Assembly: GCA_026932145.1 (NCBI GenBank)
Contig: JAIXKT010000054.1
Span: 144,185 to 208,184, forward strand
DNA: 64,000 nt
Source: Bacteroidia bacterium
GTDB taxonomy: Bacteria > Bacteroidota > Bacteroidia > J057 > JAIXKT01
Reading direction: 5' to 3'
Made by a program: the position numbers and the translations under genes. Shown here piece by piece: positions 47,964 to 56,315 of this stretch (its first letter is position 1; every line of letters starts with the position of its first letter). The notes below the pieces were generated by a model, which made no database searches, was not told the DNA's origin, and saw only the letters and a list, made by a program, of their open reading frames with translations.

Positions 47964-48404
47964 ATGAAAAATCTGATTGTTTGTTGTTTTTTGCTACTTG
48001 GGTTAGCATCTTACGCTCAGGAGAGTACAGGGATTTCCGGCGCAAGTACTTCTACTGTTAGTTACGCTATCGGTGATTTAGAAAAAATGGATAAAATGGA
48101 ACTTACCAAAATTTATATTTCTAAATTAAGCCGCCTGAATAATATTATTATTTATGTTCCGTTCTTAAAGTTAGAGCCTAAAAACCCTTCGGATATAAAA
48201 ATCCCAACTACTAAATCAAATGAATCGGATATGAAAAAGTTAGCTTCTTCTTTAAAAGATCATAATGCTACCTTAGAAGACGCTCTGGGAGGCTTAACTC
48301 CTTATGCCGATAAAAAGCAAATCATTGATTCTATCTTATTTTTACAAAACGTCATCAACAAAATTGAGTTGATTGGCTTAGGTGTAAATAGCTTAGGCTT
48401 TTGA
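47964..48404 (+). CDS. Small secreted protein of unknown function
   Basis: 146 residues with a clear signal peptide (MKNLIVCCFLLLGLASYAQ) and a mostly helical mature part rich in Lys, Leu and Ser (DLEKMDKMELTKIYISKLSRLNN, MKKLASSLKDHNATLED). No cysteine or known motif in the mature part. It has its own promoter motif and terminator, so it is a single expressed gene. Confidence 0.75.
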   Translation: MKNLIVCCFLLLGLASYAQESTGISGASTSTVSYAIGDLEKMDKMELTKIYISKLSRLNNIIIYVPFLKLEPKNPSDIKIPTTKSNESDMKKLASSLKDHNATLEDALGGLTPYADKKQIIDSILFLQNVINKIELIGLGVNSLGF

Positions 48405-48409
48405 TTCTG

Positions 48410-48434
48410 ACTATCTTTTAGGATAGTTTTTTTA
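48410..48434 (+). terminator. Intrinsic terminator after the 47964 gene
   Basis: Stem ACTATC/GATAGT (48410-48415 with 48422-48427), 6-nt loop, followed at once by a run of seven T. Short stem but a classic arrangement. Confidence 0.6.
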
Positions 48435-48451
48435 ATTTTTCCAGAACTAAG

Positions 48452-48485
48452 AAGCGGTTATTAATCAATTGATTAATAACCGCTT
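48452..48485. repeat. Perfect 34-bp palindrome
   Basis: AAGCGGTTATTAATCAA followed directly by its exact complement (17 + 17 bp, no spacer). It lies between two convergent genes, 65 bp beyond the nfuA-like stop. It may end leftward transcription as a cruciform or hairpin, or be a binding site for a dimeric protein; there is no strong T-run on either side. Confidence 0.85.
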
Positions 48486-48549
48486 TACTTGTTTTTGAGG
48501 TTTAGAATACTGTTTTTACGCCTATTTTTAACGTAAGGTAAAATGCTCT

Positions 48550-49089
48550 TTAAACCGATATTACCTCTTTCACTTCGGGGATAAATCTGGTTAAGAGGCT
48601 TTGGATTCCGGCTTTTAGGGTCATGGTAGAAGAGGGGCATCCGGAACAAGAACCATACATTCGTAGTTTTACGATTCCATCTTCAAAACTTTCAAAGACA
48701 ATATCACCGCCGTCCATTGCTACTGCCGGACGAACGTGCTCGTCTAATAACTGCCGGATGCGTTTAACAGCATTAGTATCTTCTTCACTCAAAACTTGGT
48801 CTCCTGACCGGTTTACAAATGCTTTGCCTGTATCTAAGTAGTTTTGAATTTCTTGGCGAACAGCCGGAATTACTTCCTCCCAACGGGCATCACTTTGTTT
48901 GGTTATTGTAACAAAATGGCTTCCGATGAAAATACTTTTTACAAAAGGGAGAGAAAATAATTGGTTAGCAATGGGGGAACTTTCAGTAGTTGATACATCT
49001 ATAAATTCAACGCCGGATCCGGTCAAAATAATCCGGTCTAAAACGAATTTTAGCGATGCCGGATTGGGGGTCATTTCTGTGTAAATCAT
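48550..49089 (-). CDS. NfuA/NifU-like iron-sulphur carrier
   Basis: 179 residues in two parts: an N-terminal scaffold-like domain (IYTEMTPNPASLKFVLDR, FSLPFVKSIFIGSHFVTITK) and a C-terminal NifU domain (HVRPAVAMDGGDIVFESFEDG, then GSCSGCPSSTMTLKAGI with the cluster-binding CxxC). Such proteins pass 4Fe-4S clusters to target enzymes; clients here may include BioB, MqnC and complex I. Single gene, leftward. Confidence 0.92.
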   Translation of the reverse strand: MIYTEMTPNPASLKFVLDRIILTGSGVEFIDVSTTESSPIANQLFSLPFVKSIFIGSHFVTITKQSDARWEEVIPAVRQEIQNYLDTGKAFVNRSGDQVLSEEDTNAVKRIRQLLDEHVRPAVAMDGGDIVFESFEDGIVKLRMYGSCSGCPSSTMTLKAGIQSLLTRFIPEVKEVISV

Positions 49090-49144
49090 TTCTATGCTCT
49101 GGCTAAAAACGCTTTGTAAATTAGAATAGTTCCTTAAAAAGTAG

Positions 49145-50719
49145 CTATGATATTTTTTTTATCCGGTTCTGTTTTGCTAAATATACTAAGTAAGCAATGC
49201 CGGCAAAGGTAGCAACCAAAAGAAGCCTTGCTAAATTGGTATAGAGTTTAGTATCTTGAAGTTGCTGAATAAGTATTGGGTCTGTAGCTTTGGCAATTTG
49301 CTGATTTATATCTTGGTGGGTGATTTTACTCCAAATATCCGGCAGGTTCATAACAAAAACGTAGCCTAACAGCAGCGGAGTAATGTATTGAATTATATAG
49401 CGAAATATCTTCGGAATTCGGATGTCTGCGCCGTCATTAATTTCCCGCCAACCTTTATCCATTCCAAATATCCACGCAAAAAGAATCACCTCAACAAGGG
49501 CAAACACAACCAAAGAGACAGTTCCAGCCCAGTAATCGTATTCATCAAAAACACCATAATTGTAAAAAAGTACCGTAGGAAGACCTAATAAGAAGATACA
49601 AATTCCAAATACCCAAGCTGCAGGCTCTCTTTTCCAGTTAAATTCATCTTGTAAAAACCCCATCACAGGAGTTCCCATTGCTAATGAAGAAGTTATACCG
49701 GCAAAAAAGAGCAACCCGAACCACATTATTCCGGCAACAGCAGCCAGAAAGCCGCCCCATTGTTGAAATAGGTACGGTAAAGTTTTAAAGCCCAATGCTA
49801 AACCACCATTCTTGGTAAGCTCTACAACTTTATCTATTCCTAAATAACCAATTGAAATAGGAATAATGATGCAACTTCCCAGCACAACTTCTACAAATTC
49901 ATTCATCCAGCCTGCGCTCATGGCATTTAAGGCGATGTCATCTTGGGATCTAACGTATGAAGCATAGCATTGGATTGACCCCATTCCTACTGACAACGTA
50001 AAAAAGATTTGTCCGGCGGCTGCCAACCACACTTTTGGGTCTAAGATAGAATCAAAGCGGGGAGTCCAGAGAAAGTTTAAGCCTACCGTTCCGTCAAAAA
50101 TAGCACCTTCTTTTCCGGCTGTTAAAGTAACTCCACGAATAGCTAAAAAGAGGCCAAATAAAATTAAGAGTGGCATTCCGATTTTAGCTACTTTTTCGAC
50201 ACCGCCACTAAGACCACGGGATAAAATCCAAGTGTTTAAAACCAAGCAGAAAATCCAAAAAAAGACCGGTTGAGGCCAGCTTTCCAATGTAATATAGCTT
50301 GAAAAAAAATCACCTACCTGATCAGGCGTTTTCCCTGAAAATGTTCCTACAATAGAATGCCACACATAAGAGAGAGTCCAAGACTCTAAGTAGCAGTAAT
50401 ATGCCGCTACAGCTAAATTTGTAAAAATACCAAAAACGCCTATGTATTTCCACCAAGGGCGTTTATCCATAGAATCCAATATAAACGGAGTGCTATGATG
50501 GCTAAATTTTCCGCCAAAACGTCCCGTTGCCCATTCCACCCAGAGTAAAGGAATGCCCATTAATAAAAAACAAACCAAATATGGAATAATAAAAGCTCCG
50601 CCACCATTCTGAATAGCCTGTACCGGAAAGCGCAAAAAGTTTCCCAAGCCCACTGCATTACCCGCCATCGCTAAAATCAGCCCCATACGGCTTCCCCAAG
50701 ACTCCTTATTTGTACTCAT
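49145..50719 (-). CDS. SNF/NSS-family sodium-dependent transporter
   Basis: 524 residues, about 12 helices. The N-terminal signature WGSRMGLILAMAGNAVGLGNFLRFPVQAIQNGGGAFIIPY holds the sodium- and substrate-binding turn typical of LeuT relatives; later segments are ILSRGLSGGVEKVAKIGMP and SVGMGSIQCYASYV. Bacterial members import amino acids or related amines with Na+. The substrate is unknown. It stands alone with its own -7 motif. Confidence 0.92.
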   Translation of the reverse strand: MSTNKESWGSRMGLILAMAGNAVGLGNFLRFPVQAIQNGGGAFIIPYLVCFLLMGIPLLWVEWATGRFGGKFSHHSTPFILDSMDKRPWWKYIGVFGIFTNLAVAAYYCYLESWTLSYVWHSIVGTFSGKTPDQVGDFFSSYITLESWPQPVFFWIFCLVLNTWILSRGLSGGVEKVAKIGMPLLILFGLFLAIRGVTLTAGKEGAIFDGTVGLNFLWTPRFDSILDPKVWLAAAGQIFFTLSVGMGSIQCYASYVRSQDDIALNAMSAGWMNEFVEVVLGSCIIIPISIGYLGIDKVVELTKNGGLALGFKTLPYLFQQWGGFLAAVAGIMWFGLLFFAGITSSLAMGTPVMGFLQDEFNWKREPAAWVFGICIFLLGLPTVLFYNYGVFDEYDYWAGTVSLVVFALVEVILFAWIFGMDKGWREINDGADIRIPKIFRYIIQYITPLLLGYVFVMNLPDIWSKITHQDINQQIAKATDPILIQQLQDTKLYTNLARLLLVATFAGIAYLVYLAKQNRIKKIS

Positions 50720-50742
50720 CTAATCAGTATGTAATGTTTTTA

Positions 50743-50750
50743 CAAACATA
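50743..50750 (-). promoter_or_regulatory. Putative -7 element for the SNF transporter gene
   Basis: Minus strand TATGTTTG, full match to TAnnTTTG, 23 nt upstream of the ATG at 50719. The rest of the 50720-51070 gap holds the etfB promoter and no recognised gene. Confidence 0.45.
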
Positions 50751-50991
50751 ATAGACATTGTGAACAAATTTTTCTTTTTGTGAAACAACTCTGAAATATT
50801 TATTGATAATCAAATAGTTAAAAAAAGAAAATCTTCTGAATACAATCTTTATTGGTAGTAAATAGGCTGAAACTCTCCTCCAGCTTACGCATAAGACCAA
50901 GAGAAAGATTTGGTTTTGCTAAGAGGTTGCGGGGTAAAGTAGTTATTTTTCCCCAAAGCTACCGAAAGGAAAAGAAAGCAACGCAGATTTT

Positions 50992-51024
50992 TTTGCTAAA
51001 CAAGGCGGCTTTTTGCTACTTTTG
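50992..51024 (+). promoter_or_regulatory. etfB operon promoter (Bacteroidota -33/-7)
   Basis: TTTG at 50992-50995 and TACTTTTG at 51017-51024 are 21 bp apart, a good match to both elements. A leader of about 40 nt would precede the etfB ATG at 51071. This is the best promoter in the window. Confidence 0.65.
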
Positions 51025-51070
51025 CGTTTTAGTTAATAAATTAACAAATTAAAATCATTATACCGTAGTT

Positions 51071-51808
51071 ATGAAATGCTTAGTATGCATTAGCCAAGTG
51101 CCGGATACTACAACCAAAATTGTATTTGATACTTCTGGCAAAGAATTGAACAAAAATGGAGTTACCTTCATCATAAATCCCTATGATGAATACGGAATAT
51201 CCCGCAGTTTAGAATTTAAGGAGAAAACCGGCCAAGGTAGCACCACCATTTTATGTGTAGGAAAGGCTGACGTTGATCCCACCATCCGTAAAGCACTAGC
51301 CGTAGGCGCTGATGATAGTGTTCGGGTTGATGCAGATTCTACTGATGCTCACTTTGTGGCACACCAAATAGCAGAATATGCCAAAGGAAAAGGATATGAC
51401 CTGATTTTCTTCGGTAAAGAATCTATTGACGGCAATGGAAGCCAAGTTGCCGGAATGGTTGCTGAAAAATTAGGAATTCCGTTTGTTTCGTTATGCAAAA
51501 AATTAGAAGTAGAAGGCGGTAAAGCAACAGTGCAGCGCGAAATCGAAGGTGGAACAGAGGTTTTAGAGTCTTCTTTACCACTTGTACTGTCTGTTCAAAA
51601 AGGAATATCCGAGTGGCGTATCCCGAATGTTCGTGGAATTATGGCCGCCAGAACTAAACCCCTGCAAGTAATACCACCGATTCCCGTCCCTAATTATACA
51701 CAAACACTTCATTATGAACTTCCTCCTGCTAAAAGTGCTTGCCAGTATGTTCCGGCAGATAACGTTTCTCAGTTAGTTACATTACTTTCCCAAAAAGGAG
51801 CTATTTAA
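51071..51808 (+). CDS. etfB: Electron transfer flavoprotein, beta subunit
   Basis: Forms with EtfA a soluble flavoprotein that collects electrons from acyl-CoA dehydrogenases. 245 residues with the AMP-binding fold (MKCLVCISQVPDTTTKI; FGKESIDGNGSQVAGMVAEKLGIPF) and the recognition-loop region (LPLVLSVQKGISEWRIPNVRGIMAARTKPL). Length is normal. First gene of a five-gene string; etfA follows after 14 bp. Confidence 0.95.
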   Translation: MKCLVCISQVPDTTTKIVFDTSGKELNKNGVTFIINPYDEYGISRSLEFKEKTGQGSTTILCVGKADVDPTIRKALAVGADDSVRVDADSTDAHFVAHQIAEYAKGKGYDLIFFGKESIDGNGSQVAGMVAEKLGIPFVSLCKKLEVEGGKATVQREIEGGTEVLESSLPLVLSVQKGISEWRIPNVRGIMAARTKPLQVIPPIPVPNYTQTLHYELPPAKSACQYVPADNVSQLVTLLSQKGAI

Positions 51809-51822
51809 AAAAATAAGAAAAT

Positions 51823-52794
51823 ATGTCAGTTTTAGTATATGCCGAAAATAGTGGCGGAAAATTCAAAAAAACTGTTTTTGAAGCAGTTACTTATGCTTCA
51901 GATTTAGCTAAATCATTAAACACATCTTGCGTGGCCATCTCAATAGGAGATGTACCCGACAGTGAGTTAGAGCATTTAGGCAAATATGGCGTGAGTAAAG
52001 TGCTTCATGTTTCTAATGACCGCTTAAAGTCTTTTGTTAATATGGCTTATGCTTCTGTGATAGCCGCTGCTGCTAAGTCTATTAATGCAACCGCCGTTGT
52101 CTTATCCCAAACCTATAATGGCCGCGCAGTAGCTCCACGAATAGCCGTAAAGCTAAATGGAGCACAACTTTCCGGCGTAACGACCTTAGTTACCTCCAAA
52201 GACAATGGCTTTGTAGCTAACCGAGGAGCTTTTTCCGGAAAAGCAATAGAAGAAATATTTACAGATAAACTGCCTATGGTCATCACCGTTCGGGCAAATT
52301 CTCACCAAATTGTAGATAATCTCGTAAGTTGTTCCATAGAACCCTTTACAGGAGAGCCTGATAATAATGATTTTGCTGCTATAGCTAAGGAGATTATTAA
52401 GGCATCGGATAAAATTTCTCTTACCGAAGCGGATATTGTTGTTTCGGCTGGTCGTGGCCTCAAAGATCCGTCTAATTGGGGAATGATAGAAGAGTTAGCT
52501 GGCTTGTTGGGTGCTGCTACGGCTTGCTCTAAGCCGGTTGCAGACGTAGGTTGGAGGCCGCACTATGAGCACGTAGGGCAAACCGGAATCCAAGTTGCCC
52601 CAAATCTGTACTTCGCAATAGGAATTTCAGGCGCAATCCAGCACTTAGCGGGAATAAGTGCCTCCAAAATCATTGTAGTCATCAACATTGACCCAGAAGC
52701 TCCGTTCTTCAAAATAGCAGATTTTGGTATCGTTGGAGATGCATTTGTCGTAATTCCTAAATTAATAGAAGCAATCAAAGCAATCAAAAAATAG
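51823..52794 (+). CDS. etfA: Electron transfer flavoprotein, alpha subunit
   Basis: 323 residues; the C-terminal FAD-binding half is unmistakable: [70 protein letters not shown]. Partner of etfB. Electrons would pass to the quinone pool through an ETF dehydrogenase not present here. Co-transcription with a nuclease and frr is likely from 11- to 32-bp spacings. Confidence 0.96.
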   Translation: MSVLVYAENSGGKFKKTVFEAVTYASDLAKSLNTSCVAISIGDVPDSELEHLGKYGVSKVLHVSNDRLKSFVNMAYASVIAAAAKSINATAVVLSQTYNGRAVAPRIAVKLNGAQLSGVTTLVTSKDNGFVANRGAFSGKAIEEIFTDKLPMVITVRANSHQIVDNLVSCSIEPFTGEPDNNDFAAIAKEIIKASDKISLTEADIVVSAGRGLKDPSNWGMIEELAGLLGAATACSKPVADVGWRPHYEHVGQTGIQVAPNLYFAIGISGAIQHLAGISASKIIVVINIDPEAPFFKIADFGIVGDAFVVIPKLIEAIKAIKK

Positions 52795-52805
52795 CCAAAC
52801 TAATT

Positions 52806-53414
52806 GTGGAGAAAATATCCTTGGGCGTTGTGGGTTTATCTTCCAGCCAAGCACAGGTTGGCTCATTCACTTTGGTGCTTTCCGAGCTAAACGGCCCCCG
52901 AAGAATTCCAATAATTATCGGGGGCTTTGAAGCCCAAGCTATTGCCTTAGAGATGGAGGGGATAAAACCCAATAGACCAATGACACATGATTTAATCTTT
53001 AATATTGCTAACTTACTTGGTATAAAATTATTAGAAGTTATTATTTCAGATTTGAATGAGGGGATATTTTTTGCAACGTTAGTTTTTCGCGCCAATGATA
53101 GCCAAATAATAGAAATAGACTCTCGCCCCAGTGATGCTATAGCACTTTCGGTGCGCTTTAAAGCTCCTATTTATACCTATGAGCACGTTTTGAGTAAGGG
53201 AGGCGTTAATATAGAGGATTCAAATCCCGATAATATTTCTAAATCAGAGAAAAATAATCCTACACCTAAATCCGCAAAACAAAGTACAGAACAATCTAAT
53301 AAGCAGGAACTTATTAAAAAATTAACACAACAAATGGAAGAAGCAATTACCAATGAAGACTACGAATTAGCTGCAAAGCTAAGGGACCAACTGTCAAAAT
53401 TGGGGAATTCTTAA
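52806..53414 (+). CDS. DUF151 bifunctional-nuclease-family protein with a C-terminal UVR motif
   Basis: 202 residues from a GTG start. The first about 130 form a DUF151 domain (GFEAQAIALEMEGIKPNRPMTHDLI, IDSRPSDAIALSVRFKAPIY), related to a plant bifunctional DNase/RNase. After a Lys/Ser/Asn-rich linker, a UvrB/UvrC motif ends the protein (EEAITNEDYELAAKLRDQLSKL), a helix pair for protein contacts. A role in nucleic acid metabolism is inferred; activity in bacteria is poorly established. Confidence 0.88.
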   Translation: MEKISLGVVGLSSSQAQVGSFTLVLSELNGPRRIPIIIGGFEAQAIALEMEGIKPNRPMTHDLIFNIANLLGIKLLEVIISDLNEGIFFATLVFRANDSQIIEIDSRPSDAIALSVRFKAPIYTYEHVLSKGGVNIEDSNPDNISKSEKNNPTPKSAKQSTEQSNKQELIKKLTQQMEEAITNEDYELAAKLRDQLSKLGNS

Positions 53415-53446
53415 AAAAATTAAACTATAAATTAATTTATTTTTCA

Positions 53447-54010
53447 ATGGACGAACGTATAAAGCCTATTATAGAAAAAGCTAAGACTCTCATGCAGAAA
53501 GCAATCAGTCATTTAGAGAGTGAGTTAGTAAAAATCCGTGCTGGAAAATCTTCGCCGGTTATGTTAGACGGAATTCGCGTAGAATATTATGGAAACATGA
53601 CTCCGCTGAGCCAAGTAGCCAATGTCTCTGCACCAGACCCCAAAACTTTACTCATAACGCCTTATGAAAAAAGAATGATTCAGGCTATTGAACGGGCAAT
53701 CGCAGAAGCAAAACTCGGATTTAACCCCCAAAATGACGGAACAATAATCCGAATCTTAATTCCACAGCTAACAGAAGACCGAAGAAAACAACTCGTAAAG
53801 CAAGCTAAAGAAGTAGGAGAGGAGGCCAGAGTATCCATCCGCTCTATCCGTAGAGATCATAACGACTTAATCAAAAAAACATCCAAAGACGGAGTAGCCG
53901 AAGATGTTGTCAAAACCGGTGAACAAGAAATTCAAAAATTAACAGATTCTAATATCCTAAAAGTGGACAAAGTTCTATCTGAAAAAGAGGTAGAAATCAT
54001 GAAAGTTTAA
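53447..54010 (+). CDS. frr: Ribosome recycling factor
   Basis: Splits the post-termination ribosome together with EF-G. 187 residues, the standard length, with KIRAGKSSPVMLDGIRVEYYG, PQLTEDRRKQLVKQAKEVGEEARVSIRSIRRD and the C-terminal helical DKVLSEKEVEIMKV. The rfbB gene starts 2 bp after its stop, an unusual neighbour for a translation factor. Confidence 0.97.
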   Translation: MDERIKPIIEKAKTLMQKAISHLESELVKIRAGKSSPVMLDGIRVEYYGNMTPLSQVANVSAPDPKTLLITPYEKRMIQAIERAIAEAKLGFNPQNDGTIIRILIPQLTEDRRKQLVKQAKEVGEEARVSIRSIRRDHNDLIKKTSKDGVAEDVVKTGEQEIQKLTDSNILKVDKVLSEKEVEIMKV

Positions 54011-54012
54011 TA

Positions 54013-55062
54013 ATGAAGACAATATTAATCACGGGTGGTGCCGGCTTTATCGGCTCTCACTTGGTACGGCGTTTTGTAAATAACTACCCAAACTACCGGA
54101 TTTTAAATGTAGATAAACTTACTTATGCCGGTAATTTAGCTAACTTACAAGATATAGAGAACGCCCCAAACTACGTATTTTCCAAGGCAGACATCTGCGA
54201 TGCCCAAGCCATAGAAGCCCTCTTTGAGCAATATGATGTTTCATCGGTTATTCATTTAGCAGCAGAAAGCCACGTAGATAGATCTATCCACGACCCAATG
54301 GCCTTCGTCAATACAAACGTAATCGGTACTGTAACTTTACTAAATGTTGCCAAAAAATATTGGGCAGGAAAAAATGACGTTCGCTTTTATCATGTATCTA
54401 CGGATGAGGTTTATGGCTCCTTAGGAGATAGCGGATTCTTTTACGAAACAACGCCTTACGACCCCAATAGCCCTTATTCAGCTTCCAAAGCAAGTTCAGA
54501 CCACTTTGTGCGCGCTTATGCCCACACCTACAAGTTGCCAATCGTAATCAGCAATTGCTCAAATAATTACGGCCCATATCAATTTCCGGAAAAACTAATC
54601 CCATTGATGATTGCGAATATCATCAACCGTAAACCACTACCGGTTTACGGGAAAGGAGAAAATGTCCGTGATTGGCTCTGGGTAGAAGACCATTGCTCAG
54701 CCATTGATGCCATATTTCATCAGGGAAAAAATGGCGAAACCTTTAATATCGGGGGTGAAAATGAGTGGAAAAATATAGACCTTGTTCAATATCTCTGCAA
54801 AATTATGGATGAACAGCTTGGTAGAAAGCCCGGTGAATCAGCCCAATTAATATCATTCATTTCCGATAGACCCGGCCACGACCTGCGTTATGCCATCAAC
54901 TGCGACAAAGTAAAAAAAGAACTTGGCTGGAAACAATCACTAACATTTGAAACCGGTTTAGTTAAAACCGTAGAATGGTACATCCAAAATACAGAATGGG
55001 TGAACCAAGTACTCTCCGGAGAATACCAAAACTACTATACTAAGCAGTATCAAAATAGATAA
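54013..55062 (+). CDS. rfbB: dTDP-glucose 4,6-dehydratase
   Basis: First committed step from dTDP-glucose towards dTDP-rhamnose and other deoxysugars. 349 residues: NAD loop GGAGFIG (8-14), STDEVYGS with the catalytic Thr-Asp-Glu, and the YSASK Tyr/Lys pair, plus SNNYGPYQFPEKLIPL and GKGENVRDWLWVEDHC. Length and motifs are those of RmlB rather than other extended SDRs. No other rml gene is adjacent. A hairpin follows. Confidence 0.95.
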   Translation: MKTILITGGAGFIGSHLVRRFVNNYPNYRILNVDKLTYAGNLANLQDIENAPNYVFSKADICDAQAIEALFEQYDVSSVIHLAAESHVDRSIHDPMAFVNTNVIGTVTLLNVAKKYWAGKNDVRFYHVSTDEVYGSLGDSGFFYETTPYDPNSPYSASKASSDHFVRAYAHTYKLPIVISNCSNNYGPYQFPEKLIPLMIANIINRKPLPVYGKGENVRDWLWVEDHCSAIDAIFHQGKNGETFNIGGENEWKNIDLVQYLCKIMDEQLGRKPGESAQLISFISDRPGHDLRYAINCDKVKKELGWKQSLTFETGLVKTVEWYIQNTEWVNQVLSGEYQNYYTKQYQNR

Positions 55063-55077
55063 TATCCCAAAACTAAT

Positions 55078-55104
55078 TTGCACGGCAATTATGTTGCCGT
55101 GCAA
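55078..55104 (+). terminator. Hairpin after rfbB
   Basis: Perfect 11-bp stem TTGCACGGCAA/TTGCCGTGCAA with a 5-nt loop. There is only a weak T-rich stretch after it. It marks the end of the etfB-rfbB string. Confidence 0.6.
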
Positions 55105-55153
55105 AGAACTTATTTAACTTAATATAACCTTAATACCCAAACAAAAGATTATT

Positions 55154-55161
55154 TAACTTTA
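55154..55161 (+). promoter_or_regulatory. -7-like element for mqnC
   Basis: TAACTTTA, one mismatch from TAnnTTTG, 14 nt upstream of ATG 55176. Confidence 0.3.
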
Positions 55162-55175
55162 CCGTTAAGTTAGCT

Positions 55176-56288
55176 ATGAATATACAGGAACTGTTGCGTA
55201 AATCGTTGGCACTTGAGCATCTCTCACAAGAAGAAGGGGTTTATCTGTACCACCACGCACCAACAGAAAACTTGATGTGGGTAGCAGATACGCTACGAAA
55301 ACTCCATAAAAAGAATACAAACGGTATCGTAACTTGGCAGATAGACCGAAACGTTAACACAACCAATGTATGTGTAGCAAACTGTAAGTTTTGCAATTTC
55401 TTTAGAGTACCGGGGCATCCGGATTCCTATATCACTGATGATGAAACATATAAGAAAAAAATAGAACAAACTTTAGCTTTAGGGGGAGACCAGTTGCTAC
55501 TCCAAGGGGGGCATCATCCAGAATTAGGTATAGAATATTATGCGTCCCTATTTCGTAAGTTGAAGTCTTGGTTTCCTACCCTACGGCTTCATGCCTTAGG
55601 GCCGCCGGAAATCGTTCATATCAGCAAACTTAGCGGCACTACATTTGAAGAAACTTTACGGATACTCCACGAAGCAGGTTTAGACTCTTTGCCCGGAGCA
55701 GGAGCAGAAATCCTAAATAACCGTGTACGCAGGCTCGTTTCAAATGGAAAATGCTCTGGTGAAGAATGGCTTGACGTAATGAGAGCAGCACACCAACTGC
55801 GAATCACTACCAGCGCAACCATGATGTTTGGGCACGTTGAAACCATAGAAGAACGCTTTGAACATTTAGTCCGAATTCGGGAAGTTCAGCAAGATAAACC
55901 CCAAGACGCATACGGTTTCTTAGCGTTTATCCCATGGCCATACCAAGATGACGGCACATTGCTAAACCGTGTAAAGGGAATCCGCAACAACACAACCGCC
56001 GCTGAATACATCCGGATGGTAGCTCTATGTAGGATTATGCTCCCAAATATCCTCAATATTCAGGCTTCATGGCTAACAGTAGGGCCTAAAATAGCTCAAC
56101 TGTGCCTATATGCCGGTGCTAATGACTTCGGCTCTATTATGATAGAAGAAAATGTGGTTTCAGCAGCCGGCGCTCCCTACCGCTTTAATGCCCAAGAAAT
56201 ACAAAAATGCATCCGCGAAGCCGGATTTGAACCCAAACTCCGTAATCAACTGTATGGGTTTAGAAATATTGAACCCCTCGCAAATTAA
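55176..56288 (+). CDS. mqnC: Cyclic dehypoxanthinyl futalosine synthase
   Basis: Radical-SAM enzyme of the futalosine route to menaquinone. 370 residues with the cluster motif CVANCKFC (Cys66, 70, 73), LLQGGHHPELGIEYY, RLHALGPPEI and LDSLPGAGAEI, which distinguish it from the related aminofutalosine synthase MqnE. The organism thus makes menaquinone by the futalosine route, not by men genes (inference from this one gene). Genes mqnA, B, D and E are not in the window. Confidence 0.92.
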   Translation: MNIQELLRKSLALEHLSQEEGVYLYHHAPTENLMWVADTLRKLHKKNTNGIVTWQIDRNVNTTNVCVANCKFCNFFRVPGHPDSYITDDETYKKKIEQTLALGGDQLLLQGGHHPELGIEYYASLFRKLKSWFPTLRLHALGPPEIVHISKLSGTTFEETLRILHEAGLDSLPGAGAEILNNRVRRLVSNGKCSGEEWLDVMRAAHQLRITTSATMMFGHVETIEERFEHLVRIREVQQDKPQDAYGFLAFIPWPYQDDGTLLNRVKGIRNNTTAAEYIRMVALCRIMLPNILNIQASWLTVGPKIAQLCLYAGANDFGSIMIEENVVSAAGAPYRFNAQEIQKCIREAGFEPKLRNQLYGFRNIEPLAN

Positions 56289-56315
56289 ATAGTCATAATT
56301 CAATTCAATAAAGCT

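Noticed and set aside
50852..51052. A 66-codon frame upstream of etfB
   Set aside because: It overlaps the -33/-7 promoter of etfB, is basic and unlike any known protein, and has no supporting context.
50720..51070. A structured RNA or tRNA in the gap before etfB
   Set aside because: No cloverleaf or known RNA motif was seen, only a weak GGGGTAAA/TTTTCCCC pairing.
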